A stretch of 64,000 bases of DNA from Lycorma delicatula (GCF_047948215.1 NC_134455.1:345798997-345862996), one strand, 5' to 3'. Positions 1 through 13,059 are shown, numbered from the stretch's first letter. Numbers and translations: made by a program. The notes: generated by a model not told the origin, from the sequence alone.

Positions 1-182
1 TCTTCTCTCAGATAGCACACTAAGCATTATAATCACTTTGTTATGGCTATCAGTAGAAGTCTACCGCATTGACATGATTTTCAATTGTTGGACAAGTCCA
101 TGCCAATAACACATAGGGGAGTTGGACAGTTAATTCAAATATTATAAAAGGCTGACTGGAGTGTTGCGTTTTAAATGGGGCA

Positions 183-245
183 TCCTGTGTATGTATGTAT
201 GTATATGTGTGTGTGTGTATGTGTGTGTGTGTGCATGTGTGCTCA
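183..245. repeat. (TG)n / (TGTA)n microsatellite
   Basis: Alternating TG and TATG units, interrupted only by occasional A and C. It is a simple-sequence repeat. The threonine- and histidine-rich reading frame across it on the minus strand is an artefact of the repeat. Confidence 0.85.
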
Positions 246-326
246 TGCATACACCATACTTCTAAACTATTAAAATAAAAATGTCTGATGTAATGTAATT
301 TTACACATATCCAAGATGATACACTC

Positions 327-1313
327 CATTATGGCAAACATCGGAGGGCCACGTCAGTCGAAGAGACGTCTGCTGGCATCGGTGGTAGATTCTATAATGC
401 TGTATGGCGTTGCAGAGTGGGAGGCAGGGCTGTGCATTGCCAGATGCCGGGATATCCTGGAGCGGATACGAAGAAGAATGGCGATACGTGTGGTCTCAGC
501 CTACCGTACCGTTTCGTTTGAGGCAGCTATGGTCCTTGCCGGGCTTCCTCCTCTTTACCTGCTAGCCAAGGAGAGGAAGGGGGCAAAAACAATAACAAGA
601 CTAGGCGAGATCTGTTGGTTTGCTGGCAGAGTAGATGGGAGGATTCCCAAAAAGGGCGATGGACAAGACTGCTGCCTAGCGTCCAAAACTGGGTGGATAG
701 AGGGTTGGGGGAGTTGGACTTCTATCTCACCCAGTTCTTTAGTGGACACGGGTGTTTTAACTCCTGTCTGTTTGAGAGGGGGAGGAGAGACACCCGTGAG
801 TGCGTGTATTGCAAGGCAGCAGTCAATTCTGCCTAGCACACATTTTTTGTGTGCCCTAGATGGGAGCTCCTGAGAATGCAGGTAGTCCAAGAAGTCCAAG
901 AAGAAGTGGGTCCCATCTCCCCGGACAGTATCGGAGAGATAATGTTAAGAAGTGAGACGTCCTGGGCTGTCGTGGCCACGTCTATCAGGGCAGTAGTGAA
1001 AAAGAAAACCGAGGAGGAGGCAAGGTTTTATTCATAATTACCAATAAGATTGAACAAATATGTTGGGTCGCAGACTGCTATTGAAGTCGCGATATATCTT
1101 CATATCTACGTGTTCGTAAGTCGTAGTTCGTAAGGGGGCCTACACATCTCGAAGTAATGCCTCGGGGTGATTCCGGGATGCGTAGGGTTACTCCAAAGGG
1201 GATGGTTTTAGTCGGTAGTCTGTTGATGGCGGTTGGATTAGACCACCGGCAGGAGTCCGACACTTCGTGCGTAAATGCATTTCCACCTCCGTCCCAAAAA
1301 AAAAGAAAAAAAT
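327..1313 (+). mobile_element. 5'-truncated R1-clade LINE with target-site duplication
   Basis: This is a dead-on-arrival insertion of a non-LTR retrotransposon, bounded by the 11-bp direct repeat ATGATACACTC at 316-326 and 1314-1324. It begins inside the RT thumb region, carries the ORF2 C-terminus and about 270 bp of 3'UTR, and ends in an A-rich tail (1295-1312). The clade is called from the C-terminal segment RMAIRVVSAYRTVSFEAAMV and the CCHC-type end, both typical of R1-like ORF2. Confidence 0.85.
331..1037 (+). pseudogene. R1-clade ORF2 C-terminal fragment
   Basis: The translation reads RRLLASVVDSIMLYG, then RRMAIRVVSAYRTVSFEAAM and LAGLPPLYLLAKERK. After one frameshift near 600 it continues ASWQSRWEDSQKGRW and FYLTQFFSGHGCFNSCLFER. 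The terminal zinc knuckle CVYCKAAVNSA-HTFFVCPRW is broken by a TAG at 834-836 where the family usually has Glu. The frame then stays open to the TAA at 1035. The segment is the RT C-terminal domain of an R1-like ORF2 and cannot be functional. Confidence 0.85.
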
Positions 1314-1539
1314 ATGATACACTCATATTTTCTGATCATGAAATGATACAGTAGAATATATTCTTGATAATTATTCATCAAAATAAATTTATTCCATCGG
1401 TTTTACTTTAACTGAAATTAAATTTACAAATAATTTGAATTTTTAGTTTTTACTAAAAATTTTTAGTTTCACATTGTAGTATATTTGATTACGTCTGAGT
1501 TATTTACATTATAAAATGAATAGCAAAATCAATGTTGCC

Positions 1540-2340
1540 ACCGACTGTAAAATACCTGGATTCAAATGTTTTTTAAACCATCTAAACGTTAAGCCGACTG
1601 AAATTTAGAAGCATTTGGTTGCTGCGTAGAGTGATAATATAATGAATAAAAGAAATGTCTGAAAATGGTGTGAAAGGTTTAGAAATAACAGAATTAATAT
1701 GCACGATGAAGAATGTTCAAGGAGGCCCTCAATAATCACAGACCCTTCTTTTTCCTGATGTTTCAAGAGCCTGTTTTGGTCGCCTTGTTCATGACCATTT
1801 AGGCTTCAGAAAGGTTTGTGCACATTGGGTACAGCACGTTTTAAGAGAACATAAAAAAAAATCTGAATGGAATATGCTTTTGAATTTTTGATGCGCTATA
1901 CAGAAAAAGGTGACAAGTTCCTTAATTCAATTATACTGGCGATGAAGCAAGATCTCATATTACACACCAGAGAGAAAACGGCAACGTGAATGACTTCATC
2001 CTCAATCACCAACCAGACTAACAAAATCAAACCACAGCCATTTGGATGCAAGACTGGCCACAGTCTTTTGGGATTGGTTTGGCTTATTTTTGATTGATTT
2101 CATACCAGATGGAACGACTATAAATGCAGAAGCCTACTGTGAAACTATTCAAAATCGGCAATGTGGGTGGCTGATTGACAGTGTTGTTCTGCTACATGGT
2201 AATGCACGTTTGGGTCTGACATGTGATTTACTGAGAATATTTGGATGGAAAATTAACATTCACCCACCATATAGTCCAGACTTAGCCCCTTCTGATTATC
2301 ATTTGTTTGTAAAATTTAAAGAATTTTTGAGGTAGCATTG
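1540..2340 (+). pseudogene. Decayed mariner-type transposase
   Basis: Many frameshifts, but the order of mariner motifs is clear. The N-terminal helix-turn-helix region (NVKPTEI, then DNIMN) is followed by RPSIIT-like sequence near 1720, FGRLVHDHLGFRKVCAHWV near 1780-1830, and TPERKRQ near 1970. The catalytic region is a 97-residue open frame (2042-2335) with ATVFWDWFGLFLIDFIPDGT, VVLLHGNARLG (usual D replaced by G) and HPPYSPDLAPSDYH. The second catalytic Asp (HDNA in the family) is therefore lost. No inverted repeats were identified. Confidence 0.8.
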
Positions 2341-4190
2341 CCTACCTCACAATATTGCTGGTTAATACAAATAGATGTGTACTCTTGCTGTCCCTTACCC
2401 TAACATTTTAAACTACTTATGAATTACAGCAATTTAAGAGGTAAAACTGTTCTTGATGTATGAATTTTGGTGTACATTTAATCAAATAATATCACTAAAA
2501 TAGGAGAGTTCAGTCAAGACAAAAATAAAGACGACACAATTTTCAGTATGGGGAATGCAGAAGAATTAAATGAGCATTTTGCTGTCAATCACTGAAGAAT
2601 GAGCCAGTGCTTTGTCTTGCTGAAAAAAACCTTTATTATTGTTAAATGTGATATTTTCTTTATTTCACCATTTAATCCAGCAAAGATGCATCCTACTGTC
2701 CAGTTTTAGTTTTACCCTTCTCCAGAACGTCAATGAAGATTGTGTCATTTGAAAAAATTAATAATTGTTAGAATATTACTTTGCTTCAAGTAGGTAGGGA
2801 TTTATTTAAGTGTTATGAAACAGCATAAAAATTCCTCTCAATTACATCAAAACAGCCCAAACTGTCCTTAGAAATGTTTACTCGTTCACACTTTTTATCA
2901 ATTGTGGGCATAACACAGACATCCATGTTGCAGATACTTTTGCATATTTAAATATTCATGTAAAATACTATTTACCTGTTTATTTCAGATGATTATTGTT
3001 TTAGTAGTCGAGTTTTTGATTTTCTATAATTTATCACCGTATGGATTTCTATAATAATGTAACCTCAACAGGCCATCTAGAATGTTCAGAGTCGTTTATG
3101 CTTCTACAACTTGTAAATGTCCTCACCGATGCTGCCGACTAAAAATAATACTTATCCGGTGCTTTTGCCTTTTATAGTAGTGGCTTATTTAACTGGTGGT
3201 TTTGCCTTTTAAAAAGTAAATTTTGATCACCACATAGAATTCTCTTTCATCTATTTTTCACATCATAATACTTCAAAGACTCAAATTACTGCCAAAAGCA
3301 GAATTATAAATATATCTGAAACTTGATCTATGCTTCTAGCAGAGAGAAGGAAAGAAGACCTCAGTAATGTATGAGCTCTTGACTTTGGAAGGGCTTTCAA
3401 AGACTCCAAAGTTTACATAAAACAGCCGTTTTATAAAATGTTGCCACATTTTATATTTAAAATTTGACCAAAATTCACACTTTCATTTAAAATTAGCTGC
3501 CAAAATCCTGAAGCCTTCCCTTTTATAAATCTGAATTAATTTGGAAATGTACTACAGGACTACCTACTCCTTCCCTAGACAGAGAACTGTATGGATGGGG
3601 AAAAGCAAAAAATACTTCCTACTATTGTTTTATGTGCAGGTCAACCTCCTCTTTATATAGGTAAATATTCTGAAATGTCATAAAAAATAATGTGAATATG
3701 TTTCGGTTTACTTTTCATAATGATGTTCTTTTTACAATTACATTTATCCTTTTTATGTTTCTAAATAAAAAAAGGATTTTCAATTAATAACTTTTTATTA
3801 TCTTTATTCCTTACTTTTTTATTATCTTTTAAAAATAATGTTTACACTAGATTGAGTATATTTTTTTATACTCTTTCTACTTAAAGCTCAATAAATTACT
3901 AATTATTTTTATTGTCAGCTCTATCTATTAACTGAAAGCAAATGTCATTTGAAGAATAGATTAGTAAATAATATCAATATTTGAAATATTTTTAAAATAT
4001 CAAATTATGAAAATGATTGAATAAGATTATATTTTGTCACCTCTCTGAGGGGAATAAATAGTAAAAAATGCATATTAAAAGATGAATAATACTTTCATAC
4101 TGATTATGTTTGCTATAAATTATATTTTTATAAGTGCCATAAATAATTACTTTTTATTTATGGATGGAAGGAATCTTAGATATCTTGATT
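2341..4190. other. AT-rich sequence without recognisable features
   Basis: I see no exon, RNA gene or element signature. The region lies left of the last ACSF3 exon in the window and is probably intronic. Confidence 0.5.
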
Positions 4191-4199
4191 TTTAGTCAG

Positions 4200-4560
4200 A
4201 TAAAAAGAATTTAGCTAGTAACTACTGGCTTATCACAGTAGCATTTTCACAAAGATGTTTTAACAAATATATTTCATGATATTTTGTCTAACATTTATCC
4301 TAGAATTTCTGCCATTCAGGTTGGCTTTCTCTTGAGACAGTCAATAATTATTAAATCTGCTTATTTTAAATAATACAACAGAGGCAGAAAGCTATGATTC
4401 TTGGATAATGGTGGTCAAGTAGGTATTATTTATACAGATTTTTCTAAAACTTTAAACGCTATGGGTAGTAATTTTATGCTCAGAAATATTTTATATGATT
4501 ACATTGTGCTTTAGCAATTTTCCTGGTATTAAACAACATTTAAAAAATATCAATTCCTGT
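4200..4560 (+). pseudogene. Very decayed LINE reverse-transcriptase fragment
   Basis: Scattered RT-like motifs in shifting frames: SNYxxITV near 4215, FCHSGWLSLE-like sequence near 4310 (GFRxGxS region of RT), and IIYTDFSKTFNAMG near 4430-4470. The last matches the family's YxDFSKAFDxV catalytic motif. No other domain is readable. Confidence 0.5.
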
Positions 4561-5340
4561 AATTAAGAGACTATTTAAAATGTGTTTTTGAATGTTCATT
4601 TTGGATGATCATTTTAAATGTGTAGTCTTAAAATATCAGCAGTTGCAAATTGCTACTCATTATTATGAACTTTGTTCCATGTTTCTTACCAGTAAGATAA
4701 TCGCAAGGGCTGATCTTACATATTTTGCATTAAGAACCAGTACACAATTTCTCAAATGCTCACATCACAGCATGCTAACATATAGTACACATACAAATAG
4801 TAACTGACCTATTTATTTTATTTCATAAGTAAACAACGAAATGGTTTTATAAATCTTTTGTTAAATTGTTTTCTAAAAAATATATAAAGATCTTTTTACA
4901 TTACTTTAAATTAATCCACACATTACAAAATATGTTCTATTACAGGAACTATCAAATGAATTATAAAAAATTATTTTAAGAGTAATAAAATAAAAGATTT
5001 ACAGTAATTAAAAAAAATTACTACTATACTGCTTACTATCAGAGATTACTAAACTGATCTCTCAAATAATTTTATTTATATCATTACCAAGTATATGCTA
5101 TTTCTAATAAAATAAAAACAAAACTTTCATCTAGTTATGCCAAAGCAATATATGCACGCGCACACGTGAGCTAGTTTATAAGTAAGGTCCATTTTTTTAA
5201 TACAAACAAAACTAGTAATTATGTATTACTGTTAATACTAGATATTGTGTACACTTTATGCTCCTTTCTTATATATTTACCTGGTTTATTTAAACATTTA
5301 TCATAGAGTGTTTTACTAAATTATTTGTGTCCAGAAAACA
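4561..5340. other. AT-rich sequence without recognisable features
   Basis: Low-complexity AT-rich DNA. A 71-codon open frame at 4592-4807 resembles no family I know and lacks coding character. Confidence 0.5.
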
Positions 5341-5344
5341 GAAA

Positions 5345-6310
5345 TCAGCCGTCTATGAATAGTTGTTTTCACTTCATCAATGTCAAACCATTGACTGCCG
5401 AGAAACTTCAAGTAGCAGAACAGGTGGTAATCGCTCAGTGCAAGGTCCAAGCTGTATGGTGGGTGGTCTATTTGCTCCCATCCAAAAGATCTGATTACCT
5501 GTAGGGTTTGAACAGCAGAATGAGGTTGTGTGTATTGTCATGCAGTAACAAAATTCCAGATGATAGTAGGCCATGTCACTTATTCTGAATGGTATTCCGA
5601 AGCTTGTCAAGGTCTTGCAGTTCATAACTGAATTTATTATTGTTCCTTTGGGGATAAAATCGTCTAACAGAACACCACGTCTATCTGAAAACACAGTTGC
5701 TGTAATCTTATTTGTTAACATTGTATGTTTGGCTTTCGCTTTGACTGGAAATGTTGTATGTTGCCATTCAATTAACTGCCGCTTTGATGCTGGAGTGTTG
5801 TGAGAAACCCAATGCCTCGTACTCTGTGACAATATGGTCCAAAAGTTCATCTCCTTCCTCACTGTATCGGGCCAAAAATGTTAAAGCACCAGCCATTCTC
5901 CTTTTCTGGTGTTCTTCAGAAAGCAGCCTGTAAACCCATTGTAGCACAGTTTTTTAACTGCAAGATTTCAGAAATGAGTTTGTATAACACTGACCTTGAA
6001 ATTTGTGGAAATATCAGCGACAAAGTGGAAATTATATATCGCCAGTCTTGCAAATTTTTGTGTCAATTTCACACACCAAACTGCCTGTGAATACAGAAGG
6101 TCGGCCTGATTGCAGTTCATCATGGACACTGTCCTGCCCGTCCTTGAACAGTCTTACACATTTATGCACTTTGCTGTCACTCATTGAATTATGCTTATAA
6201 ATCTCACATATTTGGCAATGAATGTCCACTGCCGACAGGTTCCTTGCAGCCAAAAATCTAATCAGAGACCATACTTCACAATCAGTGGGCCGCTCAATTA
6301 TTTGAAACAT
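5345..6310 (-). pseudogene. Mariner-type transposase, frameshifted
   Basis: The N-terminal part starts at the Met at about 6310 (MFQIIERPTDCEVWSLIRFL), then SVHDELQSGRPSVFTGSLV, in an open frame to 6032. The second part (5862-5383) carries WVSHNTPASKRQLIEWQHTT and ATVFSDRRGVLLDDFIPKGT. Past the frameshift, remnants of LLHDN and of the final SPDLAPSD block follow. There are at least two frameshifts and several stops. The element lies in the ACSF3 intron left of exon 5, in the same orientation as the gene. Confidence 0.82.
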
Positions 6311-6611
6311 TTCAACTTCACAATATAAATCATACACAGTAACGCTATAACAAATGGCGTCTGCAATTGTGCAAGGCATGCCTTGAGCCAGGGCACCTGC
6401 GCATTCCAACAGCTGCACAAAATTTTCATAGCTACAGCCAATCGAACCTTATTTAAAAAATAGAGCTTACTTGTGAGTAAGTGCACGTACACACACACAC
6501 ACCCGCATGTGTGCGATCTGATTAACAATAGTCTCAGATTATGAATAAACTCTGAAAAAAATTGTAATAATTTGTTCATTTTTTTTTTAATAAAGAAAAA
6601 AAGATTCCTAC

Positions 6612-6812
6612 CTCATTTTCTGCAAACAAACGGCTCTAACATAATCGACCATTCTCTCATTCTTGGTAAGTGACTGCATGTATTTATCAATGAGTTTAAC
6701 GTACATTGTAGGTACACCCATATATATATTTATACGTTCACATTCAGGCAGTTTAACTCCAAGAATTTGTTTCCAGATTTCTGAAGCATCAAATGATGGA
6801 AGCATGACACAT
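6612..6812 (-). CDS. ACSF3: ACSF3-like malonyl-CoA synthetase, fifth coding exon; gene continues off the left edge
   Basis: This exon joins the previous one through an AG|A arginine codon and reads RCVMLPSFDASEIWKQIL, then INIYMGVPTMYVKLIDKYMQ, then VRAVCLQKM. This is the substrate-side region of ACSF3 just before the SGSAxLP motif. The acceptor is TTTTACAG and the donor is GTAGGA (6611-6606) in phase 2. The next expected segment was not found on the minus strand to the left, so it probably lies outside the window. The five exons together encode about 379 residues, against about 576 in the full human enzyme. Confidence 0.92.
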
Positions 6813-9030
6813 CTGTAAAACATGTAGATTAAAATTTTAATAAGATTCAGTTCTCAATAATAAAAAGGTTAGAAAATAATCTTTTTGTTTTTAGATTTTT
6901 TTTAATAGATCAAATCTTAGAATTTAATGTTATTTTTAAGAATTAAAATTTTTTTTTAATGAAAATTCATTTAACGGTACGCTACGTTTAATTAATTAAA
7001 TTAGTTTAAATGTAGTAGTAATTAAAGACAAAATTAATGATATTGTGATTTTAATTAAATTAAGAGAAATTTTGTAAATTAGTTTATTAATGTTAATTTT
7101 ATATTTTTCAGTTATCATAGTTATATGTTACTGTATATTGTAAAAACATTCTTTTTTGTATATGTATTATGGAATAAAGAATTATTATTATTATTATTAT
7201 TTTATTATAACTATAGGAGTACCACGAAAGTTGTGGTAACTTCTGTGAATTGAATTTCATACGATAACATAAACTAAGCTCGCTTTACTCACTAACCTTG
7301 TCTAATTAAAACAATATCAACGTAACCTAATGCTCACTAACCTCATCTACTTAACATTAAATATACACATTATACACAACTTAATAATAACAAAAGTGAC
7401 AAACTAAATATAAAATGGAATTGAATAAAATAGTATAGATATAAAATAGTATACAATATTTAAAATTGTATTGAATTAAGGGAAAAGAACCAAACATTCA
7501 TTGTATGTTCAGAAGAATATTATTTATAAATATATTGTATTTTTATAATAACTTGCACAACCCAAGTACAGAATTACAAAGTGAATGAGATGACTTACCT
7601 TATTTTTTATTCCAAAAGCATTTCCACAGGATCCCACATCATCAGTACTGTATATTTCTGAATATACAGTATATACATTTACATATATCATATATAAGCT
7701 TATACAGCTATATATACACTTTGTTTTTTAATTACATATATTTTTATATCTATATATATATATATATATATATAGATATAGATATAAACACTTCATTGGT
7801 AATTACAGCTGGTTTTCCTCTAGCAGTTTTAAAAGTTTTCCTCTAGCAGTAAAACATAGATCCCAACCCATTGCTATTAAGTCACATACAGCCAAGCCAG
7901 CCTCAAAGATTTCTGTGGCCCATGGGTTCAAAAAATGTATCTTAATATTTTGTGAATTTATAAAATATATCCAAAAGAATTAAAATATACAACACTGCAT
8001 ATCAATCTTTTGCTTTATTTAATTTCATTCATTATTTGTCAAGTTTGTAATAAACTGCTGTACTTAACTGAATTTAATGAATTCATTACCAGTTTAAAAA
8101 ACTTCTTAAGCCAAATGGATGCTTCTTAGTTTTTTCTCAAATAAAACTTTTGCAGTAAATAGAATAATTGTTAATAGTATAAATTGCTGCAAGAGAAAGA
8201 CATCAATATGATCACAAAAAAAAAGTTTTAAAAATGGAAAAATTATGGAAAATTTAAAACTTTTCCATAACTCAAAAGTATGGATATTGAAAATTTGGCT
8301 CAGGATGACAGTATAAACCAATAAAAACAGTAGTGATAAATAAATTTAGCACATCTGATTAAAATATTTACACTGGACGGTAGCCAGTTTAGGTTAAAAA
8401 TATTAAGCCAGGGTAAAAGGTTGAAAACATTTGCAGTGAAATGCACCTGTACTGAAATTCTTGTAGCACAAATTAGTCAAATTTTTAGTTTTACTTTTTA
8501 CTTCAAAAAAAAAAATTAAAGGAGTAAAGAAAAATTACACGTCTTTAGGTTTGCCTGGAATTTTCTCTATTAAATTGCCAATAAGAAAATTAAAATTTTT
8601 TTATAACAATTTCAGGAAGTTTATTATGAAAAAGCTGATAGAAGTAAAGTCAGCTAAAAGGAATAGAAGTTAAAGTCAGCTAAAAGCAAAAAAGTTCAAA
8701 AAACTGATATTTATTTAAAGCAAATATTGTTTTAAACCAAACCAAAAATCTTTTTAATACTTCAAAACAAGATTAATTAGTTTTTGTATACAGTACAAAT
8801 CTACCTTTCTTAGCTGCATCATAATTAAATAATATGTTGATGCGTTTCAGATATACTCAATTTTCAAAACTAACTGTGTACTGGCACTTCTTCCACTTTG
8901 TAAGGTTTTTATCAGTTAAACTTCATCTATTTATTTTATAATATCTATTCTAGTTTTGAGCAAATTAAGATTCCTAAATAAAACATCCATTTAATTATTA
9001 ATGTTTTCATTTATGATTTTTTTCTACTAT
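6813..9030. other. ACSF3 intron sequence, AT-rich
   Basis: Intronic sequence with simple repeats: (TTA)n near 7185-7203 and (TA)n at 7752-7790. No gene or element recognised. Confidence 0.5.
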
Positions 9031-9039
9031 TTTTTTATT

Positions 9040-9560
9040 TAAAAATTTCTAAAATATTCATTCTTGTTCCTTTTACACAACTGTAAATCGCTTTTATAGA
9101 GTCCTCCATTTTTAATGGAATATATCCTTCTTTTATTAAAAGTGTTGCTTAGTCAGAACTTTATTGAACTTTATCTTCCTGTTTGCCCAGTATATGTTTC
9201 GTTGCATTTACATTTTATTCTGTATATACCATGACTGTTACAAATATACTTTTCTTTAGGCTATTAAAAATCTTAAGTGTATTATTCATACTTACAGTCA
9301 TTTTTATATTATACTTACTGAAAAATTGTTTCATCCTGTAAACTTCTTGTTTCTGTTATTTCTTTTTATGGTTAAAATCTAGAAATTTAATTATATAATA
9401 CTTTGTATATTCTCTTCTTCTATATTCTGTATGAATACTTCACTTAGTAAAGCTGACAGCAGATTATCCATACCTAACCAGTCTTTTGTTTTGTAAATAA
9501 CGAATGTTTTTACAAGCTTAACATGTTCAATTCCGCCTCAAAATAACCTGACCATTCCAA
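9040..9560 (-). pseudogene. Penelope-like element: RT tail plus GIY-YIG endonuclease remnant
   Basis: Reading right to left, the RT part near 9530-9430 gives DWLGMDNLLSALLSEVFIQN, matching the Penelope-like GxPMGxxLSPxLSxIFM block. Next comes LKIFNSLKKS, then SHGIYRIKCKCNETYTGQTG near 9240-9180. This last is the GIY-YIG nuclease signature with its usual cysteines. Downstream sequence (MEDSIKAIYSCVKGTRMNIL near 9110-9060) matches the distal part of that domain. Stops and frameshifts show it is dead. Confidence 0.72.
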
Positions 9561-10439
9561 AAACCCATTAATTTTTTTGCTTGTTTAGATTTTTTGGCAT
9601 TAAAAAGGTATTTTTATACACTATAAACAACATTAAAATAAACAAATTGTTATTTCAGAGATAAAACTGAAAATGACGCATATGTGGCCCCAGTGGTCTG
9701 GTAAATGAGATGTAATATTGAAGCTCCAACGAGCGCATTCCTGTCAGCTAGCTATTGTTGTCGGATATCACTTACTTATACAGAATTATTTTTCTGTTAC
9801 AATACTGCTCTAAGTACATCACAGTTAATGTTCGATGGATGCAACAAAGCAAAGGAACATTTTGTCAAAGAAAGACAACTCATCAAAACACAGCTCTATA
9901 ATTCATTCTTAAATTAAATAATCAACAACTAATGCTGAGTATGAACAACACTGATATACAAATAACAAACATTTTAATGAAATGAATAATTATGGGTAAA
10001 GAAGAATATGATAACAATGATATAAACTACAAATAAAATTAAAAAATCAGTCAACGGCTTAAAATTACATCAAAATAAAAAATTACAAAATACATATCAA
10101 AGAATTACAGAATATAACTAGAATCAGAATTAAAATGTTTGCAAATCACTTAAACATCTGTATCATAACAGAAATAATTCCAATGTTTACTAATATTTAA
10201 AACAAGAATATTTAAATAAATTTTCAAAGTTTTTACCGTTTACCTTCAGCCATTTATAAAAAATTATCTATACTGCTTGTAAATCAAAACTAAAAATACA
10301 GCTACATTTTCAAACAAATTATTGTGAAAAGAGATAATAAAATAAATTAAAAATAATATAATAATACAATTAAAAAAAGATTATAAATTTATTCATACAT
10401 AAATACTACCATTCATACTATAGCATTTATGTTCAATAA

Positions 10440-12129
10440 AGTTCAAAACACAACCCAGGAGTATCAGAACTTGTCTTGCAGTAGTACATTATACCCATTC
10501 TTTTATTATTTTGAGCACATAGATGACATTTTTTTCATACAGTGTAAACTTTCTCACTAGCTTCACATTTATCCATAAACTGATTTACCACTACTGTTGG
10601 ACCTGGTGGTTTTCCTTCTGTGAAGCATTTTGATGGCTAATCTAAAATCATGGAAAGGTATTTTTATTTTCATTGTTTTACAATAAAGTTTATATGCGTT
10701 GAATAGCAATGCTAGCTTCTTGTACCAATGAATGGTTTTTCTAACTATCAGGTAATAAGAGAGCATTTGGTCTTGCTTGTCAATACCAGACGTATATTTA
10801 TTTACTTTGCTTTTCTTTAGTCTGCCCCCTCCTGTTGACTACTTCCATATGCTCATTTTCATGTTCAGTAGTTATATACATAACTTCTCTTTTACCTCAC
10901 CACTTTCCAATTCCTATTCCTACCAAATATTGGCAAACAGATTGACCAGTTCTCAATTATATTTTAGAAACATATTCAGGATTGTCTTTTCTGTTATTAT
11001 GCAGAGTACTGATTGTGTACATATCAAGTTCTAATAACGTTTTAGATAAATGACAGAGTTATAAAAATTATCCATATGTAGTGAATGGCCTACATTCAAC
11101 TTTTCTTCCATCTAGTGCAGGACAACATTAGAAGACTTTTTCCTTGGAAAAGGTCATGTTGCTAAATGTTGCTAATGTTGTCCATACTAATATTGTCATG
11201 CTAATGCTGTCCATACCAAAATCTCAGTATTCACTTTTACTTTCAAAATTGTTCAGTCTGGTTCAGTAAGCATATACAACTTATTTAATTTTTTTATTTT
11301 TGATATATTGCCAAAATATCAAACATCACAAAATCATTGACTCGACTATGCAAAGTTCTTTATTCAGATAGTGCAACTCATTCATTTTTTTATTCAACAA
11401 CTCTAAAAAGGATCTAATATTGTACAAACTGTCATTACAAGTTATTTCTTCTGGTTGATTTTGACAAAAATGAAGACGCCTCAAAATTATCATAAATCTA
11501 TTTCTTACCATATATTTGTGAAAACAAGTATTTTATACAAGCGATGAGTAAACCAGTAATCTTTCAATCTACTCCCATGTGCAGAAACAACTCCTAAAAA
11601 TATTCTAAACTAACTCCTTTCTAGCGGTTTCCACAGCAAAATTTGTGAGCAAGGACAAATAGTTTTTGTTTTTAAATTATTTGTTGCCACCCAAAAGAAA
11701 TGAGAATAAATCATCATCAGCTAGAGAAAAAAATTTATAGGCTTATCTTCATTTGGAATAGGAAAAAGTAGGTAAACCAGGATTTCCAGTAAACAGGATA
11801 TTTTTCAAACCTGGCTGCTGGAACATCCATGTATGTAATATTAGCTGGAGTAAATGGAACTGGTGTAGGATTATCAGATTATCATTGGTAAGAAAAATTT
11901 CTTGTTTTTCCCCAGCACTGTCAATAGTATTATCACCAGGGGGTTTCAGTGTCAGTAATTCTTATTACATTTTCACTGTCACTACCACAAGAAAATTCAT
12001 TGTCACTACCATCATGAAAACCATAGTCAGTGTCACTGTCAATGTCAAGTCTTCATCACTGCTTTTGTTAGCTAAAATTCATTTCAATTCTAAATCTGAC
12101 AAAATTTGTTTAGCGTCTAAATGTTGCAT
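10440..12129 (-). pseudogene. Full-length but decayed piggyBac transposase
   Basis: The putative Met is at 12129 (MQHLDAKQILSDLEL). An acidic region follows (DIDSDTDYGFHDGSDNEFSC near 12050-11990), typical of piggyBac N-termini. Then come ITYMDVP (near 11830), AHGSRLKDYW and the open segment 11511-11326 (MVRNRFMIILRRLHFCQNQP to the ESMIL of the DESMxL catalytic block). The C-terminal part at 10766-10569 reads MLSYYLIVRKTIHWYKKLAL and LYDFRLA-like sequence. A cysteine-rich end (CHLCAQNN, MYYCKTSSDTPGLCFE) follows near 10540-10450. Length (about 560 codons) matches the family. Many lesions. Confidence 0.83.
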
Positions 12130-12399
12130 TTTCAGTTGAAATGGACCACAAAAATACATAAGACATAATGGACATGGTAATAAAAAAGCTGAAACCAAGC
12201 ATGAACTAAATTTATACTTCATACAACATGCCTCTAAGAAAGAAACAGCACAACTGAGGCGCAAGTGAAACAGGACAGCTGGAAAAATATTATTACACCA
12301 GACACACAAATGGCATCACTGGGCAGTGAAATTACTGAATGGCAGGCACCACATATGTGTCCTCAGTGCTGAAAGTGTTTTTTTTAATAATTTGACAAT

Positions 12400-13050
12400 T
12401 TTAACACTTAATCAACAATTAAGTTATGTGAGATTGTATTTGAATAATTTTTTAAGCTTACTTTAATAAAGCGTTTGCTCAGAGTCTAAAAATACCTTTT
12501 CAACTTTTTAATGAAGAATATACAGATGTACGTAAAAAATAGACCTTACTTTAAAAAATAGCTTTTGTAATTTTCGTTTGCAGATTCATTTTTTGAAAGT
12601 ATCCTAGTCACAATTCATAAATATCAAGCAAAATCATCTAACAATTGGATCCAAAACCCCAAAAGTCTTGATACTATATTTTAGAGTTTATATTTAATCA
12701 GTTAATATCAATCACCTTCATATTCTGTTTAATGCCAAGAAAGAAAGTTGTGTCTGTGCAGAAAATCCATGAATGAAGCTAAGGGCTAAGTACTAAACAA
12801 ATTTGCCACTGGAATGGCTTATCATGCATTAAATACTTTATAAAGAAAACCTTTCTACTTGCAGAAAGTTTAAAATTTACTACCAGGAAATTTGGATTGC
12901 GATTAAATTTCTTTCATTAACTTCAAGATAACTGCAGTGGAATAAGTTCTATAGTCTATTTACTGAAAAGAAATTTATTTTCAAGAAATAGAATTAATAA
13001 TTCATGATAACTGCATGAAAGTAATTCACAAAAGTTTTACACCACAATAA
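12400..13050. other. Intronic sequence, mostly featureless
   Basis: AT-rich. The last 300 bases may hold the N-terminal half of the IS630-like remnant that follows, but too decayed to call. Confidence 0.4.
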
Positions 13051-13059
13051 AAATTAGTG

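Noticed and set aside
555..899. A 114-codon minus-strand open frame
   Set aside because: Shadow of the R1-clade ORF2 fragment on the plus strand.
5573..6200. Plus-strand open frames of 60-76 codons
   Set aside because: Shadows of the minus-strand mariner transposase.
7740..7795. Long perfect palindromes in TA runs
   Set aside because: Simple (TA)n microsatellites are self-complementary by composition and imply no structure under selection.
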